DNA of 25,960 nt from Acanthaster planci (GCF_001949145.1 NW_019091371.1:1773935-1799894); one strand, 5' to 3'. Counted from the stretch's first letter, positions 1 through 11,733 are shown. Translations and numbers: made by a program. Notes: a model not told the origin generated them from the letters alone.

Positions 1-880
1 CCGCGGTGATTATGTTTATCTCTTCTAAAGATACATGTATATGACATTAGAAGAGCTACATGTGATAGTGCCTTTGGTTCTGTGGGTGGAACCAGAGGAG
101 TGTCCAGAGAGAATGCATCTGATTCCAGGACATGGTTCTGAGTTGATAAAAAATCATGATATAAAAAAAAATTCAGATTTTTAAAATTAAAATCAGATGT
201 TTTAAATTTAAATCAGATTTTTGTTAATTTAAATAGAATTTTAATAAGCTAAATAACAGTTAGGCCTAACCATCATGACCATTTGCTTGAAACACCCCAA
301 ATTGATACCATTCACATACATGTATATCACATGTGAACTGTTTCTTTGCTATCGCCGACGTGGCTATTCTGACCACAGACAAAGTGGTTTTATCAATGGC
401 CTGTAAAGGGGGGGAGGACATTTGCATACATGTAGAATGTTATATAACAGCTAATGACAGGTGTTCATGAGCAAAAAAAAATTAATGGTTCACAGGCAAG
501 AGATTAATTCTGTGCAGGTATACATACTATAGGAACGCCACTTCAAATTGAACATAGGCTACAAAGTACATGTTCAATTGTAAATTGCTTCAGAATATGT
601 AGGCCCCTAATGTGTATTGCACAAAAATGATCAATTTTAACTTAATGAGGGCTTTCTTTGAAGTTCCTCCAGTAACTTACAGGGTTTTTTTTCTTTGAAA
701 AATCAAGAAATAAAACAGTGATTTTTATTGGTGAGTTTTCCTATTTTTTCCCATTGATTTCAATCAATGATTGAAATCAATGATTTAAATCGAGTGATTT
801 AAATCAAACAACCCTGCTACAACACATCTGTTAGAATCACACTTGAATGTGCCGTGCTGAGAAGGGGGAAGGGTATCGGG
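1..880. repeat. AT-rich palindromic repeat region (possible MITE)
   Basis: No gene is visible. Positions 169-235 repeat an AAATCAGATTTTT-like unit with intervening AAATTTAAAT. Positions 754-780 form a perfect 13-bp palindrome with a one-base spacer (TTGATTTCAATCA and its complement), followed by two copies of GATTTAAATC at 782-791 and 796-805. The two AT-rich clusters could be the ends of one nonautonomous element of about 650 bp. That pairing is inference, since I did not find clear terminal inverted repeats with target duplications. Confidence 0.35.
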
Positions 881-2435
881 GGGGGAGGACACATGCCGGA
901 ATGATAAGGTCCCATAGATTGTGGGGATGCCTGAAGGCCACAAGCGGGGTGTCTGGAATGGCACTGGCTAGGCGGTCTGAAGTGTGGAGGATATGATGAC
1001 TGTCATTTATTAGTTTGTGGAGGGGAGGAAGACGAGGATGGAAAGTGGTGACTAAGGGAACCGTGGGGATTGTTTCTTTGTGAGGAGTCTTCTCCTTGAG
1101 TGCAAGACTTCTAGGGAAGGAGTGGGCCCTATTGATGAACGTTGAACCTGGTGATAATTGTGCCCTTTTGCAATCAAATGCCTCTTCAGTTCCTGTGTGT
1201 GACTGGAGAAATCTGAATCATTAGAACAAATGCATCTCAATTTTAGTGCTTAGCTGTATGCAATACCAGTTTTGCAGTGTCTGTGGGCTTGGAATACAGG
1301 TCAGTAGTCATGAGGTTGTTCTCCTTCTGGATGCTGACATCGAGAAAGTTGGCCTGACGGAGGGAATATTCCAAAGTCAACTTAATTGTCCTGTGGAAAG
1401 AATTAATACGGTTAATGATGATGTCTAGACTGTCACTGTCACTGGTCCAGATGAAACTACATCATCAATGTATCTCCACCAGATCCAAGGGCGGCACGGT
1501 GCTGAAGTAAGCATGCGCTCTTCAAGGTTACTCATGAAGAGCCAAGCAAAGGAGGGAGCCATGCGGGTGCCCATACATGTAGCTGTGCTATGTACCTGGA
1601 GATAGTGTTTGCCTGTGAAGGAGAAATTGTTCTTGGTTTAATAGTACAAGTCTCATAAGTGTTGCGACATCACTGGTGGGGGAGTTGTGTGTCTACTCTT
1701 CATGAGAACAGAGCAGCATGCATAAATACTTTCTTCGTGGGAAATGTTAGCATAGAGAGAAGAAACATCAAAGGCCCCAATGATGGCTGTGCTGGGAATC
1801 TTGTTCTTGGTGTTTTCCAGCTTACATAGGAAGTCTGGCGTGTCGTGGATATATGACGGGATCTGTGGAACGAGGGGCTCGAGAAAAGTGTCGATGAACA
1901 ATGATATGTGTTCAGTGGGCAATCCATTTCCGGAAATGATGGGCCTCCCTAAATTACCTGCCTTGTGGATCTTGAGGAGTGGGTAAACTCGAACGGTTCT
2001 ACAATCAGTAAGGGACAGAAACTTATGAACTTTCTTGTATAGTTGGTCATGTGAACGCATATCATCCAGTACCTGCTGAATCTGTTGTGAGAATGTTCCT
2101 TTGGGGTCAGAATCGAGGGGGATATACTGTACATGTAGTTCGTATGATTGTTAAGATGGCGATGGACTTCATCAATGTATTGCTGTCAGCCCATAATTAC
2201 CACAGCTGAACCTTTATCTGCCGGCTCGATGATGATGATGATATCAGGGAGTTGAGAGGTAAACGCTCATCCCTGGAGAGATTATCAGGGTATTCACTTG
2301 TGAATGAATAGCCTGTGCATAGGTCTCAAGGGCTGGTACACGATTCTTTGGTCTACAAATGTACATTAAAATTTCATACATTTTTGGATATTCATCATGA
2401 ACATGTAATGACATGGTTTGTCTTCCGGGGGACAT
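880..2435 (-). mobile_element. Penelope-like element (PLE) reverse transcriptase, decayed
   Basis: Minus-strand relic of a Penelope-like retroelement reverse transcriptase, readable across several frames. In order from 2435 down: an N-terminal stretch; IEPADKGSAVVIM (about 2190-2250), the PLE DKG motif; DDMRSHDQLYKKVHKFL; YPLLKIHKAGNLGRPIISG; FDVSSLYANISHEESI; YLQVHSTAT then MGTRMAPSFAWLFM; RYIDDVV (about 1462-1482), the catalytic YxDD; FLDVSIQKENN then TDLYSKPTDT; and a linker readable to about 885 (LKRHLIAKGHNYHQVQ, then VTTFHPRLP). Frameshifts and stops interrupt it, for example within 2040-2260 and around 1240-1430. PLEs normally carry a C-terminal GIY-YIG endonuclease; none is visible below 880, so the 3' end is lost. 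Not functional. Confidence 0.88.
1653..2060 (-). pseudogene. Longest intact piece of the PLE reverse transcriptase
   Basis: A 135-codon open stretch covering the fingers and start of the palm of the PLE reverse transcriptase: KIHK, then GRPIISGNGLPTEHISLFID, SYIHDTPDFLCKLE and AFDVSSLYANI. The PKIHK-type motif, GRPI-SG and D-SLY-NI are family hallmarks, and the first palm aspartate (in FDVSSLY) is retained. Reading is lost downstream at the stop near 1653, and the YIDD motif lies about 180 bp further on in a different reading context. It is a remnant of the element above, not a separate gene. Confidence 0.85.
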
Positions 2436-3300
2436 GGATGTGAAGAACAGTATGCTCAGTGAGTGTTTTGGGGGATTTTAGTCAGTTCGATGCCTGTGTT
2501 CAATGCAGTTGTAAAACTTGTGCAAATTTTTTGTACTCCATCCAGATTTGATTTGCCTTTGAATAAAATCCATCATACTTAAACCATTGAATCATGTACT
2601 CAGGAGGGAGTACAATGAATGTGCGTAAGTTGATCTTCAGATTGTGTTGAACACCTACATGTAGGATGTACATGTACATTATCATTGTTAATTGCCAGTG
2701 TTGCATCAAGACCAGATAGACCGAGACCTAAAGTTCAAAGGCCGAGACCGAGACCAAACCCTTCAAAGTGGACCAAGACTGAGACCGATGTGGGCTGAGA
2801 CTGAGACCGAGGATAATAAACAACAATACTAGAAATAAACAAACAAGACACAAAATTGCAGTTGTAAGTTGTCACCTTTTTTAATGATGATCACAGACAA
2901 AGTGACCAGTAGCCGTGTTGACAAATTGACATGTACACATGACACATCATTTGAGCAAAAAGTGGTTACACTTCAGGAATATCAGTTTTGATAGGTTGTC
3001 TGCACCCAGTCTTGCCCAATGTGGTCTCATGATGATTGCTCCGTGATGTGAGAAGTAGAAAGTTTAAGGTGGATGTGTGATCTGTGTGAGAAGAACTTGG
3101 ATTCTAAACTTCACAGTCACCCCTTGGTTTCAGCAAGGATTACAAAGGGATATCTAGTGATGCAATTTGATGTTATATTGATTGGCCTCTTTTTTTTCCT
3201 TGAATAAAAATAAGACTTAACTTCTACCAAAATATTTGAATACTTTTTATAAATTCTGTCATGGAAATTGGAATAGGCCTTAATAGACTTGCACATGTAG
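2436..3300. repeat. Intergenic: degenerate GAGACC repeat, no gene
   Basis: Positions 2709-2815 contain about ten imperfect copies of GAGACC / GAGACCGAGACC on the + strand, mixed with AAAGT-type spacers. Three copies of TACATGTA lie at 2130-2137, 2656-2663 and 2669-2676. The rest (2816-3300) is AT-rich with no coding signal I trust. Confidence 0.6.
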
Positions 3301-3305
3301 ACCTA

Positions 3306-4271
3306 CAGGTTGCAAGACGGTAGCCAGATATAGTAAAGTAAACAGTAAACCTCGTGTTATACGTGTTGACACTTATCCCATTCATAGAGCGCAAGCCTGG
3401 CGTCATGCACCAGCAAGCATTCATGTACACGGCAATGTACATGTACTGTAATCTACATGTATATGCAGTGGATTAGTATTCAATGTACAGCCTTTAACTT
3501 GTTTATAAAGTTTAAATCATATTGATAAATACGATTCAAATGAATAAAACAATGATTCCGAATACGCCTACTTGTTTGATGCAACAATGGCTGACCACCC
3601 TGCCTGCACCGCGCACACGCGGCGTGGCCAGGCAAAGCACTCCTTGGAAACTGGTACCCAACGTTGTATGTACAGTGTAAGTAAAGGTTTAATTAACTTG
3701 GAGCACCAGTTCATATAAGGACCGGGTGTAAGAGGGCGTTGAAATTGGGATATTTCCATTGGTTTGTAATTGGCAGGAGGGATCTTTTTTCAAGTCAGGT
3801 TCACCCATAATTGTTCATGTTCGGCTAAAAAAACCTGCTGTGATTAAAAGTCCTTTGATGCTGCGACATGGCAACACCTATTGTTGTCTAGAATAAAGCC
3901 CCCTGTAGTGGCACAAGGAAGAGAGTTGCTAAGTCATCATTGGCAAAACTACAGCGCAAATTGCCCAGCGGATCAGCATTTTTGGAGAACTACTGATGCG
4001 CTCCATCAGAAATTACTTCCTAGGATTAGTGGGATTAAGCTCTTGAAAATGCTTTTCAATCGTACTTGTATTAAAAATGCCATGGACAATGGTTTTTGAC
4101 TCTGCCAGTAAGGCAAAAGTGCTCGTCTTGTCCATGTTCTCGTCTTAGCGTAGCTCGTATTAAGTAAGTTTTCTCTCATAGGAATGTGTACATTTGAACG
4201 GGACTGAAGAAATATGCTCGGCTTAAGCACGATCTCGTCTCAAGCGTGCTTGTGTTATTCATGTTTGACTG
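3306..4271. mobile_element. Pogo-like nonautonomous DNA element, copy 1
   Basis: The right end, read on the minus strand, begins CAGTCAAACATGAATAACAC and is flanked by TA at 4272-4273, as expected of pogo/Tigger-type elements (CAGT end, TA target). Nearby subterminal sequence is rich in ACGAG-type words (4110-4250). The core at 3524-3893 is the reverse complement of 13392-13783. A block at 3345-3445 matches 13255-13370 in the same orientation. The left boundary near 3306 is a guess from a degenerate TACAG. No transposase ORF is present, so it would depend on another element. Confidence 0.55.
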
Positions 4272-5345
4272 TACATGTGTACATGTACAAAGTCAGTGGG
4301 CTGGAAAGTGTGTACAAAGTCAAAGGGACAAATTAAATCTTCAAAATTCAATAAGTCATTTCATGCCGTCAGGGTGATATGGTGATATGGAAGAATACAT
4401 CCCTGGAATCACAACCAAAACAAACACTGCATTGACTTCTGGCCCATTCATCATCATTGAGCTGGCCTTGCTGGGGCCAAATTGACATTGAAGCATGGGA
4501 AGAGTGCCCAGGACTAGAAACCATACATGTACATATACCTGTGCATCTTTAGGCCTCAAAGCATTGTGAGATTAATAATTGTATTTTGAAAGTGATAAAG
4601 TTCAGTGGGAACTAGGGACTTCATTGCAAACAAAGGCCAACAAAAATGTCACTGGAATTACTTCACCCACAAACCTTAACCTTTTGGCTGTCTTCTTGCT
4701 AAGCAATGGGGAATGTGCAGTGTGATTTGATTGAAAAAACAAGCAAGGATACTACACTTGATGCAATAAATTGAGGAAATATTAGTATGTCAAATAGGAG
4801 GACACACTTAAGGAGACAGATTTTTTGTCTGGACTTTTCAGTTTCCTCAGGACACGGAGTTGTGTCTGAACTGGATTTTATTTGTTTACAGACTCTGACT
4901 TGCTCTTTTGGGGCTTGACTAGCAGGACTCTGACACAGAAGTAGTGGACTAGACTGCAACACTGGTGTAACTTCAGTCTAACTAGACCTAGGAAATTTTC
5001 CGTTGTACATAGGGAATAATTATCAAAAGGGAGTCATAGTTAAACACTAGCCGTTTAAATAGCACCACTTTTGCAGTGAAACTGTCTTGGGAGTGTTTAT
5101 CCATGAAGACCAGCTGAGAAATGTGGACAGTTTGCTAAAGCAAGAACTTTTATTACAGTGTTTTGTTTCTGAACTAAAACTAAACTGACAATTTCCTGTT
5201 AAACTTGAGGATCTTAAAATGAATTAATTGCTGTGATTCTACTACCATATGTGACAGAAATTACAATCAGTGGGAATGGTAAACTGTCTCGGGTATGAAT
5301 AAAAGTTTCAGTCACTTCTTGAGTTGTACTTCTTTTTATGTACAG
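4272..5345. other. Upstream flank of the first visible UTP14 exon
   Basis: No gene recognised. It contains TACATGTA at 4280-4287 and 4524-4531 and AT-rich unique-looking sequence, and ends in the pyrimidine-rich acceptor tttatgtacag at 5345. It is presumably intronic to UTP14. I looked for the family's preceding WAK...KYD exon and did not see it. Confidence 0.5.
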
Positions 5346-6100
5346 GCACGCCATCTATTAGCAAAGCAGTTGCAACAAAGTTATGACCTCACTACAAAAT
5401 TCAAGGATGCAGATGATGGAGATATTGTTGACAATGAGAGGACTACCTCGCATGTTAGTCAAAGTGACGGTTCTGCTGACAGTCCTACATCCAGATTACT
5501 GCACGGCGACATCAATAATCCATGGTTTACTGGAACCACTGCCAAACATCAAGAAACTGTTCATACCAAGAGTGTTCCTTTTCAGCCTGTTTCCTCTTAT
5601 GTGATGCATACTGAATCGGACAACGAGTCTTGTACATCTGATAATGGTGTTGGTGAATTACGTGAAGAAAATAAGTGCAACGTATTCACAACCTTGACTA
5701 AATCAAACTTGAAACAAGAAGATGAATCCAAGTCTGACCATGATAAGCAGAGTGATGGAGATGCACCTCTTTCAAGAAGTTCTGAGAACTTGTCTCCCCT
5801 TGACAGAGGTTATGAAAATACCTTTGTTGAGAAACAAAAACAAAATGCAAAGTTGACAATTTTAAGAGCCGAGGCAACAGCTGTTCAGTCTTCTGCTCCG
5901 GATCTTATCATTGGTGAAGAGCAGTCTCATCCTTTTCTGACTATTCGTGAGGCCTTTGCTGAAGATGATATTGTGGAGGCCTTTCAAGATGAAAAACAGG
6001 AACACATGGACCTTTGCAAGCCAAGCGATGATGGAAATTTATCACTGGCAGGCTGGGGAGATTGGGGAAGTGCTGGAGTAAGGAAGAGGAAAATGAAGAG
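5346..6100 (+). CDS. UTP14: UTP14 internal exon: acidic linker and GWGDWG segment
   Basis: Encodes 251 codons plus two bases of a split AGG codon. The first residues, ARHLLAKQLQQSYDLTTKFK, align with the segment after the conserved KYD motif of animal Utp14, so the exon should begin at the acceptor tttatgtacag (ends 5345), in phase 0. The in-frame ATG at 5295 lies in the upstream intron and is probably not a start. A NNPWF motif near residue 57 matches the NPW of the family. The middle is rich in Ser, Asp and Glu. Near the end are TIREAFAEDDIVEAF and GWGDWG, the most diagnostic Utp14 stretches, then a basic KRKMKR. Donor AAGAG|GTAGAG at 6100/6101. A stop follows if the intron is read through (6102-6104). 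Confidence 0.93.
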
Positions 6101-7120
6101 GTAGAGTATGGCATACCTATACAATTTTTGTCAATATAGACTAATCTAGTTAGATGCCACAATTACAGTGGCACCAAACTCACACGCTCATTCTTAAGCT
6201 TGACATGTGCGTGCGTTAGGCAAATCACAATACCCTATTGGTTGGGAGCAGCACTTTGTGCTCAAACATATGGGAGCGTACATGTAGGTTTGGCTCGCCC
6301 TGTTTCAGTGATTGCCTGGATGACTCCATCAGTGAAATCCCCTCTAAAAGTAGCTTCAGGGATAGTCAAAAGAAGTCACAGGATGTGGAACAGGTCATTT
6401 GGGGGGAACGAACATAACACATGATTTCTGGCCATTCTGAGGATACCCTAACACCACAAACTAATCTGAACTTCTTTTTTTTCAAGAAATACCCAACCGG
6501 CTAGGGATATTATTCATATACAGTGTGTAGACTTTGTTTGGAAGGAGTCTCCAAAAAAATTATCTAAAAAGGAAGGAATTACATTCCATGAGGGCCTGTC
6601 AATTTTTTCAACACTTTCACAAGTGAGCAACCCATATGCTTTTGCTGGCAGAAGGGGGGAGTTAAGGGCCATGTATGTTTTAAAGATATCAAAAGTGATA
6701 ATACCATACAAAGAAATAATTTCTTTCATTTCCAGTTTTATTTGTATTCTCAAGAGTGGGGGAGGAGTGCAGAAAACTTTAAAAAAAGGATTGCTTCTTA
6801 TACCTCTTACACGTGTCTGCCTGTAAAACTGATGCTTGACATTGTGTAGTGATTTTTACTCAAGCTTAGCAGTTTGCTGAGGCAGATTGGCTTCTTTTTA
6901 ATAAGATTTCCTTTTGCAGATTTGTGTGATTATGTCTTTTCCTGTATTTTGAGATGCAAAAATGAGGTGAAAAGAGTCAGCAGATACCTTTAACATTTCT
7001 GTTTGGAATATATGTGCCTACGGCATTCATCTTATCCAAAAGCATCTACCTGGGCATATTTCCTCGAGCCGTTAGGCCATTTGCTAAAATTTTATCATCC
7101 GTAGTACACCTCTCAACAAA
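6101..7120 (+). other. UTP14 intron 1, 5' portion, nothing recognised
   Basis: Begins GTAGAG. No repeat or coding remnant could be named. Short ATG ORFs on both strands lack any family resemblance. Confidence 0.5.
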
Positions 7121-7124
7121 GCAC

Positions 7125-8160
7125 TGTCGATATCTCGATATTGTCGATATGGGTTTGATATTGATATCGTTGATGTTAGTTATTTGGTATTGGGTTTGAT
7201 ATTGATATCACTGATGTTAGTTATTTGGTAATATTTAATTTTTGATGTTGATGATGCTGGGCCGGCACGACTATCATTTTTTCCGTTTTCAAAATCCTTC
7301 AAAAATTCATCATTTCATTTAACGGTCCTTTATAGCCGCACAAAATAATCTTTAGGCACTCCTCTAAGTTGACAGGTGACCTTCATTGACGCTCGAGTAT
7401 TTCAGCCTGGCCAGCAGCCTTGTAAACAGAGCCCAAATTGTGTAGTGTTGTATAACTGTCGTTTGTTCACAAACCTGGCTCAGTGCACTGCTGACCTCTT
7501 TTCAATAGGGGCCAGATTAGCGTGCAGCGGTGCTGTGTGGCTCATCGCTGCGGTGGTGGAGTGTTTTTGTCCCCGTTGGTAATCCGCTCGCTCTCAATGC
7601 CCCAAACCCTGGTATACGGTTTCAAAAGAAGGCTGGATTATCACCACTTTTGAGAGTGAAAAATGTCTTTAATGCCCAGCAGCCTGGTCTTTTGTTCGGA
7701 GTACGGTCTTTTGTTACAGGGCCCTGTTTCCTTTGTCCGAGTTCGGAGACCCAGGCCACGCATATAAACCATATGTCTCCAATTCCGGAGTCCCCGGCAG
7801 GAAGTGGATAAATTCAGTTACCTATCTCATTCAGGCACTCAATAATTCGCACACACTTTGCCTCGAAAATATCACAAAATTTGTCTTCCAAAAGACTAGC
7901 ATCACGTGCTGATGATACCACTATACATGGCAGTATGTATCCTGCATCCAAAGTACATGTAGGTAACATACGCAATATGGATGCTAGAACATGTCGCCAA
8001 AGTGAATTAGATCACACCATTACGGTGTAGGGCTGTACCCTTAGAACAATTTACCAGCAATTCATGCCTCTTATATTCCTTGAAAATTAAAGTGAATAAA
8101 ATGCAATATATCAATTATATTAATATGAACAAAAGATATATCGGTATCAGCCAAAATACA
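7125..8160. repeat. ATCGATAT-rich ends and 41-bp tandem duplication
   Basis: TCGATATCTCGATATTGTCGATAT lies at about 7127-7150. It is followed by a 41-bp unit duplicated in tandem at 7151-7191 and 7192-7232, with a two-base difference in the middle (ATCGTTG versus ATCACTG) and a small change at the end. At 8100-8160 there is a second AT-rich cluster with ATATATCGGTATCAG. The two clusters resemble subterminal repeats of nonautonomous DNA transposons, with a more GC-rich interior at 7380-7810. The element boundaries are inference. Confidence 0.35.
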
Positions 8161-9120
8161 ATTTTGACGGTGCCTACTCTCAACCACAATGCATCTTGGT
8201 GCCAAGCCCATAATCTCCCTTCTTTTTCATAGTGACACAGCTAAAGGATGCGTATTTTCTTTTTCTTGAATTCTTCCAGTTTCCATTCTTCACTGATTAT
8301 TACTACGTTACTTGTATATCCGACCAACTGTTTAGTAAATGCTGTAAAGTTTCAATTGTAACTATGGTTAGTGTTCTTGAGGTTATGTTTATATCTTTTC
8401 CCTGCGTGATGCTACCTTGCATACATGTATTTTCAGCCCTGCAGACTTTTTGGGTCTGACTGCCAAGGAGGCTTGTCCTTTCTGTCAATTAATTAAGAGG
8501 TTGAAGCAATCCCCTGTGTTTGCCATTGCAGTTGTCAGGCTTACGCTCTACTACCCCCCAGTGCTGTTGGGTACTGATCACTGCAGGTCATGGTCGGTCT
8601 CCCATTGCTAGAACTGCCTTGTCCCAATAGAGCCCAGGTTGAACTGGATAATAAGTCTCCCCACACTCCCACCCACCCCAACATAACTAAGTTTTAAGGG
8701 AGCTAAGGCCCATATGGCTGAAACACTGACTCCTTTGGATTGATCCTGAGCAAAAATCCCAAAACTAACTGGATCTACAATCATCCCCAAGACTTTCAGT
8801 GATAGCTGACTGTTTTGAACGATTTTTTACAAGTCACCAGCCACGATGTCCTGTGCAGAAAACACACAATGACCTGATAGGGACCTATAGTGTCAAGCGG
8901 TTTGCCCACATGTGCCCTCTCCACATAATGCTTGCATGCCTGGGGTAGTGACACAGAACTGAAGCTAGCAAAAGAAATTCAATGCTTCGAAGTAAACAAC
9001 AAAAAACTTATGGGATTACCCATCAAAAGTCAGTCATCTTCTAGCAAAGGACACCTTGTCTAAACTTGTCACTTGTGACACAGAATGTGAATGACAAAGT
9101 CATCAAAAAGGCTTTTAACA
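8161..9120. other. UTP14 intron 1, nothing recognised
   Basis: No domain, repeat or RNA gene could be supported. One TACATGTA occurs at 8422-8429. Confidence 0.45.
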
Positions 9121-9409
9121 GTCATTGATTATACTCCTGGACTATTCCAACATTGAACACTCTACCCCCACCCCATATCCCCTGTGCTAAGACTGTATTT
9201 AATGTGGCGTCATTTAAAACTTCAATCAATCCCAGTGTTAAACACAATAAAAATTTTTGTGATGCAGTGGTTGATGGACTTCTCATTGATAGCCACCAGA
9301 GGCGATTGTGCAAGAATGGACAAGACAAGAGTGTAACCACGTCGTCTATGTAGCTCAAGAAACATAAGCGTATATGGCTTTCATCTCCACTTTCATTGGC
9401 AGCTAAAGG

Positions 9410-9922
9410 ATAAAAAACAGTGCACTCCCACTGAAAGAAGAACTGTATGCTATTACTCAAGTGTACTTCATTGCAGCTTTACAAAGCATCAGTAATGCCT
9501 TCAAGGCAATGATGCAACAGCCACGTAAATTCGCAGCAGAACCACGACCCATTACCATTCCCAACCTCAAGTCCCAGTTTCATGCTACCGAAAAACAGTA
9601 TCCGACCTGACTGGCTCACCATGCTGTCAACCAACGTGAGGAATGGGTCAGTATTCCAGTACACCCAAGTGGAGAACTTGCACTTTACTCATCCAGGGAG
9701 GCTCCACTTTCCATTCATCCTTTGGTGGTCATTTGGTATTCTGTTGAAGGAATGAGGATGGCACAGACACTGCCAGACCATCAGCTCCTTGCTAATCTGG
9801 GCCTTCATGCAGTGCCCCTTCACACTACAAAGACTTTTTGGAGGGGGGTCCTAACAACAAGACATGGAGCGGGTACTCAAGCTCCCATCTGCAGCTCCAT
9901 CCAAAGAGAACATGAGGCATAA
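9410..9922 (+). pseudogene. Unidentified open frame with one internal stop
   Basis: A + strand frame is open from about 9410 to 9922 except for one TGA near 9611. It reads LKEELYAITQVYFIAALQSI early and TLPDHQLLANLGLHAVPLHT late. A second frame is also open across about 9530-9750. I do not recognise either protein. Composition is more GC-rich and codon-like than the flanks, which suggests a decayed transposon or processed-gene fragment rather than an active gene. A donor-like CAAAG|GTGAGT lies at about 10024. The call rests only on openness, so it may be chance. Confidence 0.2.
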
Positions 9923-10029
9923 CTCCTTCAAGCACCGCACTGCCCTGTTACAGTTGAAGACCCCTGTTGTTCCTCTACTTCATTTGACCAGGTCTATGTC
10001 AAACAAGTTGAAACCCTTGCAAAGGTGAG

Positions 10030-11330
10030 TACTTGGAGACCTCACCCACAGTGAACACTGCCCAATTTGCAGTTTCCAAGGGCACATTTTGATAACCCTT
10101 TGTGAGTTCCTCAGCTGCCAGACACAACAATGGTAAAGTTGGGAGCCAACCTAGGAAAGCCAACTTGTAAAGTTGGGCTTTATCATGGACAATGTACTCA
10201 CAAAACTTGACTGGGCTTTCACTTCAGAATTCGAATAAAGTCATTGCTGTTGTCAGAATGCTTGGTCTGCACATGCAAAGAACAAACACCTATCCCTGCT
10301 GACCTACATGTACATGTAATCAGGATAACCTTCAAATGACCTGACGAAGGCCAGGGTACCACATTCAACTAGTTCTTTGCTGGTGACCTCCCAGTGAACA
10401 AACACCTTGGCCATTCCATACCAGGGAAATAAGACAAAGCTACAGGACTTCCCACTGCTCAGGGGGGTGGGACCTGTTTAGTTGTCAATTTCAAGAGTTG
10501 ATGGGAGCAGAAGTGACACAAAATGACACCACAAAAATGCTCAGCTTACACAGGTACTGTCAAAACCAAGGACCGGATGATACCCAAGTGAGCCTCCAGA
10601 ACCAGACCTACCTTTCGTCCCCAGGCTCGCAAACCATTCAAGCCTTTTCAGATCCCTATGCACCAATCACAACATTCTCGACAGGTGCTCCAGTGGTGGC
10701 AGCGCAACAGCAGCCATCCAATCACATGTCCTTGCCCCATCCCCCAGGCAGTCTACAAGAGTTGAGAGAAGGGGCAGCAGGTATTCAAGGAGATGGTGAC
10801 AGTGATTCTTTCACTTCAGGATCGGCCGCTGTCTGTGAACCTGTCTGATGCCACTTAACCCCTTAACGTCGGGATTATTTTGACCGCTACTGCTGGGCTG
10901 TGACATGCCATGAATGGAGGGCTTTGTATAGCAGCAGGCCCCATTGAACCAGCAGCTACATGGTGAATAGACTGTATGTGTGGTATGCACTAATGCTCAC
11001 ACAAAGGTGCTGTAGTAGAAGTCATACTGGAAGCTCGCTTCGAACGTGCCGTAGTACTTCCGTGTATAAATGATACATTAATACAAGTATGAATCTCTTC
11101 CATCCCATATCCATGAGCAACTTTGATTTCAAGAGTTTAACACGTTTTTCCAAAGTTTATTGAGGCATTACAGTTCTGTGCATTATTATCCTCGGAGGCA
11201 GTGTGACATTTTCCGGAACGAGTTCGTTGACCCAAACTGTTATGTTTATACCTGGCTTGACTCAACAGAATGATTATAGGATATGTTGTAACCAGAGTGG
11301 CAAGGCTACAAAAAAATTGAGTCAGTGACC
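10030..11330. other. UTP14 intron 1, no recognised gene
   Basis: Contains a 116-codon + strand frame (10498-10848) that is Ser/Gln/Pro-rich and of unknown relevance, and overlapping TACATGTA octamers at 10305-10318. No domain could be supported. Confidence 0.4.
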
Positions 11331-11332
11331 CA

Positions 11333-11733
11333 AATCTTTCTTACGAAAGATAACAAAATTTATTCTCTCCCTGTCGCAAGGATTAATGCAGGTTAAAATC
11401 AAAAATCTACATTAGCCTTTCAGCCGCATCCCTTCATGTACATGATTAACAACTTGGCATACATACAGTTCATAAATACTAAGCTGTCAGTGCGCATATA
11501 TGTACATGTATTAAATGGGTTAAACAAAATCAGTGTTCACGAAGGGGTACGGCTGAAAGGCTAATGTAGATTTTCTTTTTTTTTTATATCTCACAGATGA
11601 CCGACGTATATAACTTATAACGCTGTCGTGTATTTTTGATATACACATAGTCACATCCAATTGTACAAAATGTGAACCTGCATTAACCCTTGCGACAGGG
11701 AGAGAATAAATCTTATCTTTCGTAAGAAAGATA
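11333..11733. repeat. Long imperfect inverted repeat with 100-bp spacer
   Basis: The left arm (11333-11438) is repeated in inverted orientation by the right arm (11539-11733), separated by about 100 bp. The arms share a segment with ATTCTCTCCCTGTCGCAAGG and one with CATTAGCCTTTCAGCCG. Relative to the left arm, the right arm carries about 100 extra bp (about 11574-11673). Each arm ends in a small hairpin; the right one is a perfect 10-bp stem (CTTATCTTTC / GAAAGATAAG, loop GTAA, 11712-11735). This fits two copies of one repeat inserted head to head, or a foldback element. Confidence 0.75.

Noticed and set aside
5295-5345. ATG at 5295 as the start of the UTP14 ORF
   Set aside because: The residues before 5346 do not resemble Utp14, a good acceptor ends at 5345, and family similarity begins exactly after it in mid-protein.
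9122-9460. Minus-strand 112-codon ORF with a YIDD word
   Set aside because: The YIDD is isolated; none of the other reverse transcriptase blocks surround it.
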